From positions 1 to 64,000 of the forward strand of contig CAJMLK010000008.1 of NCBI GenBank assembly GCA_905214305.1: a DNA stretch of 64,000 nucleotides. Direction: 5' to 3'. A model generated the notes under the pieces. The model made no database searches and was not told where the DNA came from. It saw nothing but the letters and a program-made list of their open reading frames with translations. Source of the DNA: an uncultured bacterium. GTDB lineage: Bacteria; Desulfobacterota; Desulfovibrionia; Desulfovibrionales; Desulfovibrionaceae. Of the stretch, positions 26,565-35,061 are shown piece after piece. A program made the translations under genes and the position numbers. Every line of letters starts with the position of its first letter. Position 1 is the stretch's first letter.

Positions 26565-27690
26565 GCGCCCTGGCCCCCCTGAAAAGGATGCACAAAAAAA
26601 CCGGAACTCCGGTGAAGGCGCAGACAATGCCTATGGGCAGCAGGGCAGGGTATATGATGGTCTGGGCCACAAGGTCGGCTGCCAGCAAAAAGCAGGCGCC
26701 GAACAGGGCGGAGCAGCCCAGCAGAAAAAAATGCCCGGCATGGGGAAAGGTCAGGCGCACCATGTGGGGAGCCACCAGCCCCACAAAGCCGATGACGCCG
26801 TAAAAGGCGGTGGCAACGGCAGCCATAAGCGAGGCCATGAACAGGGTTGCGCAGCGCAGGCGCAGTACCGGCACGCCCAGGGCCGTGGCCTGTGCATCGC
26901 CCCAGCGCAGGGTGTCGTAATCAAGGTTGTGGCGCAGCGAAAAGGCAAGGCCCGCCAGCAGCACAAGCCCGACCAGCGCAACTTCGCGCCAGCTTCCCCT
27001 GCTCAGGTCGCCAAAGCTCCAGAATACGGTGGCGGCCACCTGGTTGTCTGTGGCGAAATACTGCAATGACATGGTTGCGGCCCCAAAAAGGGTCGACAGG
27101 GCCACCCCCGCAAGAATAAGCCCCTGCGGCCCCATGCCCCGCACCATGCTGAAGGCAAGGATCAGCAGGCCCGCAGCAAACGAACCCGCCAGAGCGCCGA
27201 GGGCGACAATGCTCAGCCCGGCCAGACCGCCTGCGGCGGGAAGGATGATCATGGAAAAACTGGCGCCGAAGGCGGCCCCCTGTGAAAGGCCGAGGGTAAA
27301 GGACGAGGCCAGCGGATTGTTGAGCACGTTTTGCAGCATTGTTCCGGTGAGGGCCAGTGACGCGCCCACAGCCAGAGCGGCGCAAACCTTGGGCAAACGC
27401 AAATGGAGCACGAAATAGCGCAGGGATTCGTCCCCGGAAGTGCCGAACAGCGCCGTGCAGATGTCGCCCCACGAACGTGAAACAGCGCCAAGCTTCATGC
27501 CGACAAGCCCCAGCATGACGGCAACAGCCAGCAGCCCTGCCAGCGTGCAGGCGCGCGTTCGGGGGGTGTCCCACGGCAGGGAGCAGCAGTGCCGCGCGGC
27601 TTCGATGGTGCAATGCCCGTTCCGGCTGCCGCAATGCGCGTGAGGCTGGGCGGCAGCGGAGCCGCCGCCGGGCAGCTCCTTATGGGGCAT
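26557..27690 (-). CDS. FecCD-family ABC transporter permease
   Basis: Inner-membrane permease (377 aa) of the BtuC/FecCD family. About 50 polar residues with several Cys and His precede the first membrane span, a longer N terminus than usual. Family motifs include LRLPKVCAALAVGASLALTGTMLQNVLNNPLA and GFVGLVAPHMVRL. The start overlaps the binding-protein stop by 11 nt. A single permease gene suggests a homodimer. Confidence 0.9.
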   Translation of the reverse strand: MPHKELPGGGSAAAQPHAHCGSRNGHCTIEAARHCCSLPWDTPRTRACTLAGLLAVAVMLGLVGMKLGAVSRSWGDICTALFGTSGDESLRYFVLHLRLPKVCAALAVGASLALTGTMLQNVLNNPLASSFTLGLSQGAAFGASFSMIILPAAGGLAGLSIVALGALAGSFAAGLLILAFSMVRGMGPQGLILAGVALSTLFGAATMSLQYFATDNQVAATVFWSFGDLSRGSWREVALVGLVLLAGLAFSLRHNLDYDTLRWGDAQATALGVPVLRLRCATLFMASLMAAVATAFYGVIGFVGLVAPHMVRLTFPHAGHFFLLGCSALFGACFLLAADLVAQTIIYPALLPIGIVCAFTGVPVFLCILFRGARAHA

Positions 27691-28759
27691 GATCCAGCCC
27701 CTGGCTGGTCAGTTGCAGCCTGCCCGGCCTGCCGGTGACGCGCGCCATGTCTTCATAAAGGGGGCAGCCGTTGAAAAGAATGAATATTTCATCGGCAAGC
27801 GCCTCGGGGTCAAGGTCGGCATACCTTTGGGGGTAGGCGGCCTTGGCCATAAAAAAAGCATTGATATACAGCACTTCGGGATTGTTGAAATAGGCTGTAT
27901 GCGGCAGCAGCAGCCATGCGTTGCCGCTTGTCAGGGCCGTGAGCCTTTCGTAGTAGGCCCGCTCGCTGTCCAGCCCCTGGCGTATGAGCGGCAGGCCGTT
28001 GCCGTCAATGAAAATCAGGGGCGGGTTGGCCGCCAGCAGAAATTCCTTGTTGATGAAGAAGTGGCCGGTCCGGCCCATGCCGTCGGCCATGTTTTTCACG
28101 CCTGACAGCGTGAAGGGCATGAATTCGGCGGCCGTGCTTTTGATATCCTGATTGCCCCTGTAGGAAAGCCCGCCCACATAGGCCCGTGCCTCTTCTCCTT
28201 CCGCCGGGGCAGGCAGACGCGAGGTCAGGGCGCGAACACCGCTGACCACTTCTTCGGCCCGCTCCCGCTTGCCCAGAATGTTTCCGGCCAGAAGGATGGA
28301 ATCGAGAAAAACCTCGCTGTCAAAGGCCGGCTGTCCCTGACTCAGGGCAACGACAGGAACGCGCAGTTTGCGCTGGAGCAGGTCCGGCTCCGCCGGGTCG
28401 GTGGAAATGATGAAGACCACATCCGGGGCAAGCCCCACGATGCGTTCATAGTTTGGCACGCGCACGGCCCCGGCCTTGCCGACAACAGGCAGGTTTTTGA
28501 AGCGTTCCCGGTTGCAGAGCACATAGGGCTTGGCAATGACGGTCTTGTCGATGTCTTCCACGCCCACGATCTTGTCCTGCGCGCCGAGGTACGTCACAAA
28601 GGCCATGCTGCTGCCAAGGGCCACCATGCGCCTGATGTTTTCCGGTTCCGGCACTTCCACAACGCGGCCCATGGCGTCGGTGACGGAGCGCGCCCCGGCA
28701 GGAGCCGCGCCCGTCAGCAACGTCAGAGCCAGCACAAGCAGACTCAGCGTTTTTGCCAT
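27680..28759 (-). CDS. Periplasmic metal-chelate binding protein
   Basis: Substrate-binding protein of the FecB/BtuF helical-backbone class (359 aa), with a signal peptide (MAKTLSLLVLALTLLTGAAPAGA) but no lipobox. It carries the family pattern VTDAMGRVVEVPEPENIRRMVALG and the middle motif IVGLAPDVVFIIST. The start at 28759 overlaps the methyltransferase stop by 16 nt, and GAGATGA lies just upstream. The ligand cannot be told; an iron or other metal chelate, or a corrinoid, is possible. Confidence 0.85.
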   Translation of the reverse strand: MAKTLSLLVLALTLLTGAAPAGARSVTDAMGRVVEVPEPENIRRMVALGSSMAFVTYLGAQDKIVGVEDIDKTVIAKPYVLCNRERFKNLPVVGKAGAVRVPNYERIVGLAPDVVFIISTDPAEPDLLQRKLRVPVVALSQGQPAFDSEVFLDSILLAGNILGKRERAEEVVSGVRALTSRLPAPAEGEEARAYVGGLSYRGNQDIKSTAAEFMPFTLSGVKNMADGMGRTGHFFINKEFLLAANPPLIFIDGNGLPLIRQGLDSERAYYERLTALTSGNAWLLLPHTAYFNNPEVLYINAFFMAKAAYPQRYADLDPEALADEIFILFNGCPLYEDMARVTGRPGRLQLTSQGLDHAP

Positions 28760-29511
28760 ATGATCATCTCGATAACATAGTCTGTGCGTTCCACGTACTG
28801 ACCGTTTGCATCCCGAAAGCTTTCCACATGGTCTTCCACAAACTGTGGGTCCGGTTCTGCGCCATAGTCGCGCAGGGTGGTGACGCAGGCGTCCACCAGT
28901 TCTTCCCGGCTTTTCGCCACTACCCACTGGCCTTTGACAGGTATGGCCGTATACGGCACGCCCCTGGCCTCAAGCCATGCGCGCATGTCCTGGGCATTGT
29001 TGAAAATTTTTGGAGCAATGCCGTAGTGCTCGTGCAGGACCTGCATGACGTCGGAAAGCATGCGGTCAGAAAATCCCATGAAAACCACCTTGTCGGTGGT
29101 GTATTGCATGAGTTTTTCCCTGCTTTCATCGCTTTCAATGGCTGGCGTCATGGAAGCGAAAACAATGTCAAAGCGCTCGTCTGTGGAAAAGTCGTCCCAG
29201 CCGGAGCACACGGTTGCGATATTGTCGATGTGCAGGGCAGCGGCGTCTTCACGCAGCAGGCGCAGCATTTCGTCGGCAACGTCCACGGCGGTGACTGACT
29301 GTGCCATGCGCGCCAGACGCAGGGTATACATGCCGCTGCCGCAGCCCACGTCCAGAACGCGCTTGCCGGTGAAATCCACGCCGTTTTCAGTGGCATGGCG
29401 CAGCATGCCCGCCTCGTAGTTGCTGTCGCCTTCCTCAAAGCGCGGAAAGGTGCGCGAACGGGCGTTCCAGTATTCACGCTGCTTTTGCTGTTTTTCGTCT
29501 ACAGTTCCCAT
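28744..29511 (-). CDS. Class I SAM-dependent methyltransferase in uptake operon
   Basis: Methyltransferase of about 255 residues. The SAM-binding motif I is RVLDVGCGSGMYTLRLA, with an acidic end of strand 2 in VTAVDVADEM. It sits inside the TonB/ABC operon, overlapping the receptor gene by 13 nt and the binding protein by 16 nt. That placement suggests it acts on the imported ligand or its chelator; this is inference from position. It does not look like a nicotianamine-synthase-type enzyme. Confidence 0.82.
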   Translation of the reverse strand: MGTVDEKQQKQREYWNARSRTFPRFEEGDSNYEAGMLRHATENGVDFTGKRVLDVGCGSGMYTLRLARMAQSVTAVDVADEMLRLLREDAAALHIDNIATVCSGWDDFSTDERFDIVFASMTPAIESDESREKLMQYTTDKVVFMGFSDRMLSDVMQVLHEHYGIAPKIFNNAQDMRAWLEARGVPYTAIPVKGQWVVAKSREELVDACVTTLRDYGAEPDPQFVEDHVESFRDANGQYVERTDYVIEMIIWQKR

Positions 29512-31706
29512 TTGATGCTGACTCCCGCGTTGAATCCCAGTGCCGGGTAGCCCCAGGCTTCTTCATACTGGGTATTGGTTAGATTGTCCGCATAGGCTTC
29601 AAGGGTCAGGTGTTCGTCCACCTTGTAGCTGAGGCTTGCACCAAGGGTGGCGTAGTCGTGCAGCGTGCCTTTACGCAACTGGGCCGTATTGACGTAATAG
29701 CTGCGCTCGCCCACATAGGTCAGCACCGTGTCCAGGGTGAACTGTTCATTGATTTTCCAGATGGTTCCCAGGGTTCCTTTCCAGTCGGGGATATACTCCA
29801 GCTTTTCCATTACGTTGCCCGGATCGGCGGGGTCGTTGGACTTTTTGCTGTCCTGTCTGGTCACGGCGGCCTTTACCGTCAGGCAGTCCAGCACGTCATA
29901 GCTGCCGCTCAGCGTGGCTCCGTATATTTCTGCGTCAATATTGTAGGCGGCCCATGCCTGATAGCTTTGCGGACGGTTTACGTATACGGGCTTGTGAACG
30001 ATATAGTCCTGAATGTTATAGTAAAAGCCGGAAAGCTTGAGAAAGCCCTTGCCACCGAAGCTGTACTTGTAGGCCGCGTCTATGCCGCGTGCCGTTTCGG
30101 GCTTGATGTCCTTGCCCACAAGATAGGGCACATTGACGGTATTGTCCCGTGAGGATGCCTGCGAGTTCCAGTACAGTTCGGGAATGGTGGGGGTTCTGTA
30201 GTTCTGGTACAGGGCCAGAGAAGCGGACTGGCTTTCCGTAAACTCGTAGGTGAGCATGGCCTTGGGAGAAAGCTGGGCGTTGTAAAGGTGTTTGTCCTGT
30301 CCTTCAGGGCTGTAGCTGAAGCTGTCGTAGCGCAGGCCCATATCCAGGTGCAGGCTGTCGGTAAGGGAAAATCTGTCGGCCAGAAACGCGCCCATCACTG
30401 TGGCGGGCCTGCCCGCCTCGGATGACTCCATCTTGCCGGACCACTTGTTGGCTCCGGCCTTGTTGTAGTTGTCATCCACATATTCCACGGTAATGGGACC
30501 GGGAGTCAGCCGCTTGTATTCCACGCCGGTCATGAGCGCATGGCCGAGAACCGTGGCTCCTGTCTTGAACTTGAAGCCGTAGGTATTGTCTACAATGACG
30601 TTGCGGTCCAGTACGAGATCGCCGTTTTTCGTTTTGGACGGATTGAAGCTGTCCGGGCCTTTCTTGATCTGCATGCGGGCGTCAATGTCCGCATAGTTCT
30701 TTTCGCGACGGCTTTCGCTGTTTTTGAAACCGGAAACTTCAAAATAGGCTGTTTCCAGAAATTCCTGCCGGTAGGTAAAGTCCATAAGATGGCGGTACTT
30801 TGTCCAGTGCGCTCCGTCGCCGATAACAGTCATCGAAGGCGTTGGCGAACCACCGGCAAAGCTTTCGCCGCTGGCTGTGGGATAGTTGGAATCTATGGGA
30901 GAATCAAAACCGGGCAGATCCGGATTGGAGTCGCTGGTGGGGTTGCCGTCGTTTCTGTTGGTGCGGATAAGCCCGCGCCTTGTCTGGCTGTAGTTGTAGC
31001 CCAGGGTAAGTTCGGCCTGCCAGGGCAGGTCTATGTAAAGCTTGGGATTAAAGTGAAAGGAGTCATAGTTGTTGTTGCGAAAAAAGGGATCGGCGTGCTG
31101 ATGGCTCAGGCCCACGCTCAGCCCAATGGCATTGAATTTCTGGGCGTAGCTGCCGCGCACGTTATGAAAGTCGTAAAAGTCTTTCCAGCCGCCCATGGTG
31201 GCATAGGCGCTGAAATAGGGCTTTTCGGTGGGGCGGCGGGTATAGGCGTTGATAACGCCGCCAAGGGCGCTGTTGCCATACTCAACCGAACTGCCGCCCT
31301 TGATCACTTCGATCCGCTCGATATTGTCCAGCGGGATGGTTCCGAAGTCGATATAGTTGCCCCCTGACATGCCGGTGGAGCTGATGTTGCGGCCGTCAAG
31401 ATTGAGCATGATTCTTTTGGATTCCATGCCGCGTATGGAAATGATGTCGCTGCTGTCGCCCATGGCGGCCTTGCGCTTGAAAGATATTTCCGGGTCGCGC
31501 ACAAGGTAGTCGGCCACGTTATTGCTGCGGTTCTTTTCCACCACGATGGCGGTGGTTCTGTCCAGCTTGTCTTCTTCCATCTGCCCGGTCACTTTTACCG
31601 GGTCCAGAACAAAGACGTCCTGCATGAGATTGTCGGAACCGGCTGCGTACACCGGCACGGGAAGGGCCGCCACAGCCAGCAGGCACAGGCAAAGGATGAA
31701 TTTCAT
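29499..31706 (-). CDS. TonB-dependent outer-membrane receptor
   Basis: Outer-membrane gated channel (735 aa). A signal peptide (MKFILCLCLLAVAALPVPVYA) is followed by a TonB-box-like DPVKVTG, a plug domain (ISIRGMESKRIMLNLDGR... IERIEVIKGGSSVEYGNSALGGVIN) and a 22-strand beta barrel ending in the aromatic-rich FNAGVSIKWEL. AGAGGG precedes the ATG at 31706. It is first in the operon with a methyltransferase and ABC importer. Ligand unknown; the plug and barrel resemble catecholate or corrinoid receptors in general form only. Confidence 0.92.
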   Translation of the reverse strand: MKFILCLCLLAVAALPVPVYAAGSDNLMQDVFVLDPVKVTGQMEEDKLDRTTAIVVEKNRSNNVADYLVRDPEISFKRKAAMGDSSDIISIRGMESKRIMLNLDGRNISSTGMSGGNYIDFGTIPLDNIERIEVIKGGSSVEYGNSALGGVINAYTRRPTEKPYFSAYATMGGWKDFYDFHNVRGSYAQKFNAIGLSVGLSHQHADPFFRNNNYDSFHFNPKLYIDLPWQAELTLGYNYSQTRRGLIRTNRNDGNPTSDSNPDLPGFDSPIDSNYPTASGESFAGGSPTPSMTVIGDGAHWTKYRHLMDFTYRQEFLETAYFEVSGFKNSESRREKNYADIDARMQIKKGPDSFNPSKTKNGDLVLDRNVIVDNTYGFKFKTGATVLGHALMTGVEYKRLTPGPITVEYVDDNYNKAGANKWSGKMESSEAGRPATVMGAFLADRFSLTDSLHLDMGLRYDSFSYSPEGQDKHLYNAQLSPKAMLTYEFTESQSASLALYQNYRTPTIPELYWNSQASSRDNTVNVPYLVGKDIKPETARGIDAAYKYSFGGKGFLKLSGFYYNIQDYIVHKPVYVNRPQSYQAWAAYNIDAEIYGATLSGSYDVLDCLTVKAAVTRQDSKKSNDPADPGNVMEKLEYIPDWKGTLGTIWKINEQFTLDTVLTYVGERSYYVNTAQLRKGTLHDYATLGASLSYKVDEHLTLEAYADNLTNTQYEEAWGYPALGFNAGVSIKWEL

Positions 31707-31791
31707 ACAAACCCTCTGGCAGCGCCTGTGCTGAAGGTTGGTGTCAAGCCGGCGCATGTGATGTTTTATAAAAAAGTGCTATCAGTCGTTG

Positions 31792-31817
31792 AAAAAAAAG
31801 GCTGCACCGGGCAGCCC
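31792..31817 (-). terminator. Terminator after the FmdE-family gene
   Basis: On the minus strand GGCTGC CCGGT GCAGCC then eight T. It separates the FmdE-family gene from the TonB operon. Confidence 0.88.
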
Positions 31818-31834
31818 GTCTGTGGCTTTCCGGC

Positions 31835-32371
31835 TTACCAGCGCCGGGGGTAATGGCGGTGACAGTCCTGACAGACCTTCTTGCCGTCTTCAAGGCGCAG
31901 CATGGGTTCTGCCACACCTTCGCCGCAAATTTCGCAGGGCACGGAGGTAAAGATGCGCGGCCGTTCGGGGGCTTCGTAGCCGGGTACAGACGAACTGAAC
32001 ATGTCTTCAAGCGGCATGCTCATGAGGGTTTGCTGCCATTCTTCCCTGCTGGCCTGTTCATTTTTGGTCACACGCAGGCACAGGCGCAGGGCCGTGCCGT
32101 TTTCGCGGTCAAAAAACGAATAGGCCTGCTTGCCGCGCGGGCGCGCAACCAGGTTGCCCTTGCCCGCCGAGCAGCCGAGCAGGCACTGAATGGCGTCTAC
32201 ACCGCAGGCATCGTTTTCCGTGATGCAAACGAGCTTGCCGTATTGGGCCTGCCCAAGCACGGGATGGGCCATTACTGCCTCCACGGCGCGCAGGCCGATG
32301 ACAAGGCCGGGGCAGAGATGCCCGTGAAAGGTGACGGCCCTGTTGAGCCTGTCTGAAGCTGACTGATCCAT
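31835..32371 (-). CDS. FmdE-family protein
   Basis: 178-residue protein of the FmdE family (named after formylmethanofuran dehydrogenase subunit E, though in sulfate reducers the role is unknown). Key motifs are FHGHLCPGLVIG near residue 15 and NDACGVDAIQCLLGCSAGKGNL near 55. A C-terminal zinc ribbon (PCEICGEG...VCQDCHRHY) follows. AGGAGGCGCC precedes the ATG. FmdE genes often lie near molybdate or tungstate transport genes; here it is just upstream of the TonB uptake operon. Confidence 0.88.
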   Translation of the reverse strand: MDQSASDRLNRAVTFHGHLCPGLVIGLRAVEAVMAHPVLGQAQYGKLVCITENDACGVDAIQCLLGCSAGKGNLVARPRGKQAYSFFDRENGTALRLCLRVTKNEQASREEWQQTLMSMPLEDMFSSSVPGYEAPERPRIFTSVPCEICGEGVAEPMLRLEDGKKVCQDCHRHYPRRW

Positions 32372-32621
32372 GGCGCCTCCTGCATGGCGGTTCAAGCCGT
32401 TTCCCAGCGGCAGAAACATGGCCGTAATTCTTGGCTGGCCGCAATTTTGCCGTTGCGTGAAAGGCTGGGACAATGTTGATCCGCCCGGTAGTATTAATTG
32501 AAAAATCGTAACACCAAGGCAGAAAACAGGCAAGAAAATACTTATAAGACGTGCGGTTTTGACAAGATTTGTCCTGACCCGGCCTGCTGCCGTTACGGCG
32601 CAAATCCGGCGACACACAAAA

Positions 32622-32663
32622 GACGAAGCCGGGATTGCTGTTTGCGGGCAATCTGGCTTCGTC
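32622..32663 (-). terminator. Terminator-like hairpin
   Basis: GACGAAGCC/GGCTTCGTC stem with inner ATTGC/GCAAT pairing, followed on the minus strand by TTTTGTGTG. It probably ends the DUF362 transcript before the FmdE-family gene. Confidence 0.65.
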
Positions 32664-32760
32664 GGTGCAGAGGTGCGGCAATGATGGTCAGGCTGGTCTG
32701 CTACTGAGGCATGTTCAGGCACAGGAGGGGCAGGGGGCCAGCCCGGAAACCAGACAGTGT

Positions 32761-32891
32761 CGTCACGAGCGCCTTTCCCGGTATCTCTGCGTCGAACTTC
32801 GCCTTTTATTCCGGTCGAGTACCATAAGAGTACACTCCCTGCATAAAAGGCTCGTTCTCCTTGATATGCCAAGGAAATTCATCTCGTGACG
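32761..32891 (-). repeat. Short segment with 9-bp terminal inverted repeats
   Basis: CGTCACGAG at one end and CTCGTGACG at the other, 131 nt in all. Inside is a minus-strand ORF that starts MNFLGISRRTSLLCRECTLM and ends in the terminal repeat. It could be a tiny non-autonomous element or chance. Confidence 0.35.
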
Positions 32892-32898
32892 ATACTGT

Positions 32899-33999
32899 CT
32901 ACAGTTTGACGAGTTCGTAGGCCCGGTTGCCGAGACCGATGGCTTCACCGTGCCGCAATTGCACTGTTCCGCGCGTATGGGGCCAACGTGCGGTGAAGAT
33001 GTCCTGCCCCTGCTTTTTTTCCTGCGTGCTGGCGCACAGGCAGGGGGCTTTGTTGACGAGGTCAAGGCACGCCTGATCCAGAGCCACAGGGTCTGAGGAT
33101 GCCAGAATGCCCACGTCAGGCACAAGCGGCATATCGCTCCAGGCTACGCAGTCGCAGTCCGGTGTCACGTTGAGCACAAAGTTGATGTAGCAGACGCGCC
33201 TGCTCCTGCCCTTGACCGTGCCGTAGGCGTATTCGGCCATGCGTTCCATAAAGGGTTCCATTTCCGTGGCCCAGTCAATGACAATGGCCTTGGCCGGGCA
33301 GACCGTCATGCACTCGAAGCAGCCGATACATCGCGCTGTTTCAACATGGCTTTTGTGCTCGCGCATGCTCAGGGCCTGCTGCGGGCATGAACGCACGCAT
33401 TTGGCGCAGCCGATGCAGTCATCCCTGTTTATGCTCACATGGGTGGCGTGCTGTTCCCGCTTGCCCCGCACCGACGCGCCCCCCATTGCCAGATTTTTGA
33501 CGGCCCCGCCAAAACCGGCCATCTGATGCCCCTTGAAGTGGCTCAGCACAATCATGGATGGCGCGTTGTGGATTTCGGTGGCGATGTGCACGTCTTTGAA
33601 GTGTTTGCAGTTGATGCGCACCGGCACGTCGTTGCTGCCAAACAGGCCGTCGGCGATAACAACGGGAGCGCCCGCCACCGTGGGGGCAAAGCCGTTGAGA
33701 TAGGCTGTGCGCAGGTGGTCGACCGCATTGTGCCTGCTGCCGGAATACAGGGTTGTGGTGTCGGTGAGAAAAGGCTTGCCGCCGACGGCGGTGATTTTGT
33801 CCACCACCTGCCGCACCAGAGTGGGGTTCAGGTGGGTGTCGTTGCCGTATTCGCCAAAGTGCAGCTTGACGGCAGCGGGTTCATTTTTTTTGATGATTTT
33901 TTTCAGGTTAAGGGCGTCGCACAGGCGGGCCACCTTGACCATCTTGCTTTCTTCATGTGAGCGGGAGTGTGTATCGGCAAAATATACTTTGGCAGGCAT
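32899..33999 (-). CDS. DUF362-domain protein with two [4Fe-4S] motifs
   Basis: Ferredoxin-like protein (366 aa). The N-terminal and C-terminal parts are a DUF362 domain (KLHFGEYGNDTHLNP..., SHFKGHQMAGFGGAVKNLAMG). In the middle are two 2[4Fe-4S] Cys motifs, CIGCAKCVRSCP and CIGCFECMTVCP. The domain is common in anaerobes, but its electron-transfer partner is unknown. The start MPAKVYFADTH at 33999 follows GGAGG by 5 nt. It stands alone and is divergent from upp. Confidence 0.85.
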   Translation of the reverse strand: MPAKVYFADTHSRSHEESKMVKVARLCDALNLKKIIKKNEPAAVKLHFGEYGNDTHLNPTLVRQVVDKITAVGGKPFLTDTTTLYSGSRHNAVDHLRTAYLNGFAPTVAGAPVVIADGLFGSNDVPVRINCKHFKDVHIATEIHNAPSMIVLSHFKGHQMAGFGGAVKNLAMGGASVRGKREQHATHVSINRDDCIGCAKCVRSCPQQALSMREHKSHVETARCIGCFECMTVCPAKAIVIDWATEMEPFMERMAEYAYGTVKGRSRRVCYINFVLNVTPDCDCVAWSDMPLVPDVGILASSDPVALDQACLDLVNKAPCLCASTQEKKQGQDIFTARWPHTRGTVQLRHGEAIGLGNRAYELVKL

Positions 34000-34125
34000 G
34001 CTGTCCTCCATATCAGGCTTTTTTATGCTGTAGTCACAGTTTTTTTATGCCTCCCCGGGGCAGTTCCGCAAGTGAAAATCAGGGGCGGGGCCATGAAAAA
34101 AATGGCCTGTGGCGCGGCCGGGCGC

Positions 34126-34154
34126 TTGACAAGACGCGCACTCAAGAATAACCT
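34126..34154 (+). promoter_or_regulatory. Sigma-70-type promoter for upp
   Basis: TTGACA, 17-nt spacer, TAACCT. It ends 60 nt before the upp ATG. Confidence 0.6.
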
Positions 34155-34213
34155 TATCAGGATTTATGCTTCATGAAAACAGAGGGTTAGCTCATACCCT
34201 GCAAGGAGGCTCC

Positions 34214-34840
34214 ATGGCCGTTTATGTTGTAGATCATCCTCTTGTGCGTCACAAGATTGGTATTTTGCGTATGGAATCCACCTCCACCAGTGAATTTCGC
34301 AGTGTTTCCAACGAAGTGGCGCGTCTGCTTATCTATGAGGCCACCAAGGGCTTCCGCACTGAAAAGCATACCGTACAGGGCTGGGCCGGGCCTGTGGAAA
34401 TTGAAGCCATTTCCGGCAAAAAAGTTACGGTGGTTCCCATCTTGCGCGCCGGTCTCGGCCTGATGGACGGCGTGCTGGACATGATACCCGGAGCCAAGAT
34501 CAGCGTTGTGGGCCTGTACCGCAATGAGGAAACTCTGGAGCCTGTGGAGTATTACGTCAAGCTTGCCAGTGACATGGATCAGCGCCTCGCCATCATTCTT
34601 GACCCCATGCTGGCCACGGGCGGTTCGCTTATCGCGACCATCGAGCTGCTGAAGCGCCACGGTTGCCGCCAGATATGCAGCCTCAACCTTGTCTGCGCTC
34701 CTGAAGGCATCGCCAAGGTGGAGGCGGCGCATCCCGATGTGGATATCTACACCGCTGCCATTGATGATCACCTCAATGCGCAGGGCTATATTATTCCCGG
34801 TCTTGGCGATGCCGGGGACCGCATTTTCGGAACCAGATAA
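34214..34840 (+). CDS. upp: Uracil phosphoribosyltransferase
   Basis: Salvage enzyme (208 aa) joining uracil and PRPP to make UMP. The PRPP-binding motif LDPMLATGGSLIATIELL and the uracil-binding C-terminal GYIIPGLGDAGDRIFGT are intact, and length is normal. AAGGAGG precedes the ATG. A uracil permease gene follows 221 nt downstream, so uptake and salvage are linked. Confidence 0.96.
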   Translation: MAVYVVDHPLVRHKIGILRMESTSTSEFRSVSNEVARLLIYEATKGFRTEKHTVQGWAGPVEIEAISGKKVTVVPILRAGLGLMDGVLDMIPGAKISVVGLYRNEETLEPVEYYVKLASDMDQRLAIILDPMLATGGSLIATIELLKRHGCRQICSLNLVCAPEGIAKVEAAHPDVDIYTAAIDDHLNAQGYIIPGLGDAGDRIFGTR

Positions 34841-34857
34841 GACTGCGTACAATTTTG

Positions 34858-34910
34858 GGGCAATTGCAGCGTTGAATTGCTCTGGCGGCCGCGTGGCAGG
34901 CGTTTGCTGC
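34858..34910. repeat. Degenerate palindromic repeat, copy 6
   Basis: GGGGCAATTGCAGCGTTGAATTGCTCT (34858-34883, approximate palindrome) then GGCGGCCGCGTGGCAGGCG, matching the conserved flank of the family, in the upp-uraA gap. Confidence 0.5.
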
Positions 34911-35061
34911 GAAGGTGCGAACCTGTTTCAGCCTTGCCGGAAAGCTTTTGTGATGAAAGCCCGACGGCACGGGCTGCGTGGTCGCGCACCGTGGCAACCG
35001 TCTGGAAAGCTTTGGGAACCATGCTCCCAAAGGTAAATGCTCTAGACAATCGAGGCAGGGT

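Larger units (their letters stand above)
32372..32898. other. Gene-poor stretch with two inverted-repeat structures
   Basis: No clear gene. It holds a terminator-like hairpin at 32622-32663 and a 131-nt segment bounded by CGTCACGAG/CTCGTGACG (32761-32891) that contains a 39-codon ORF. Confidence 0.5.
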
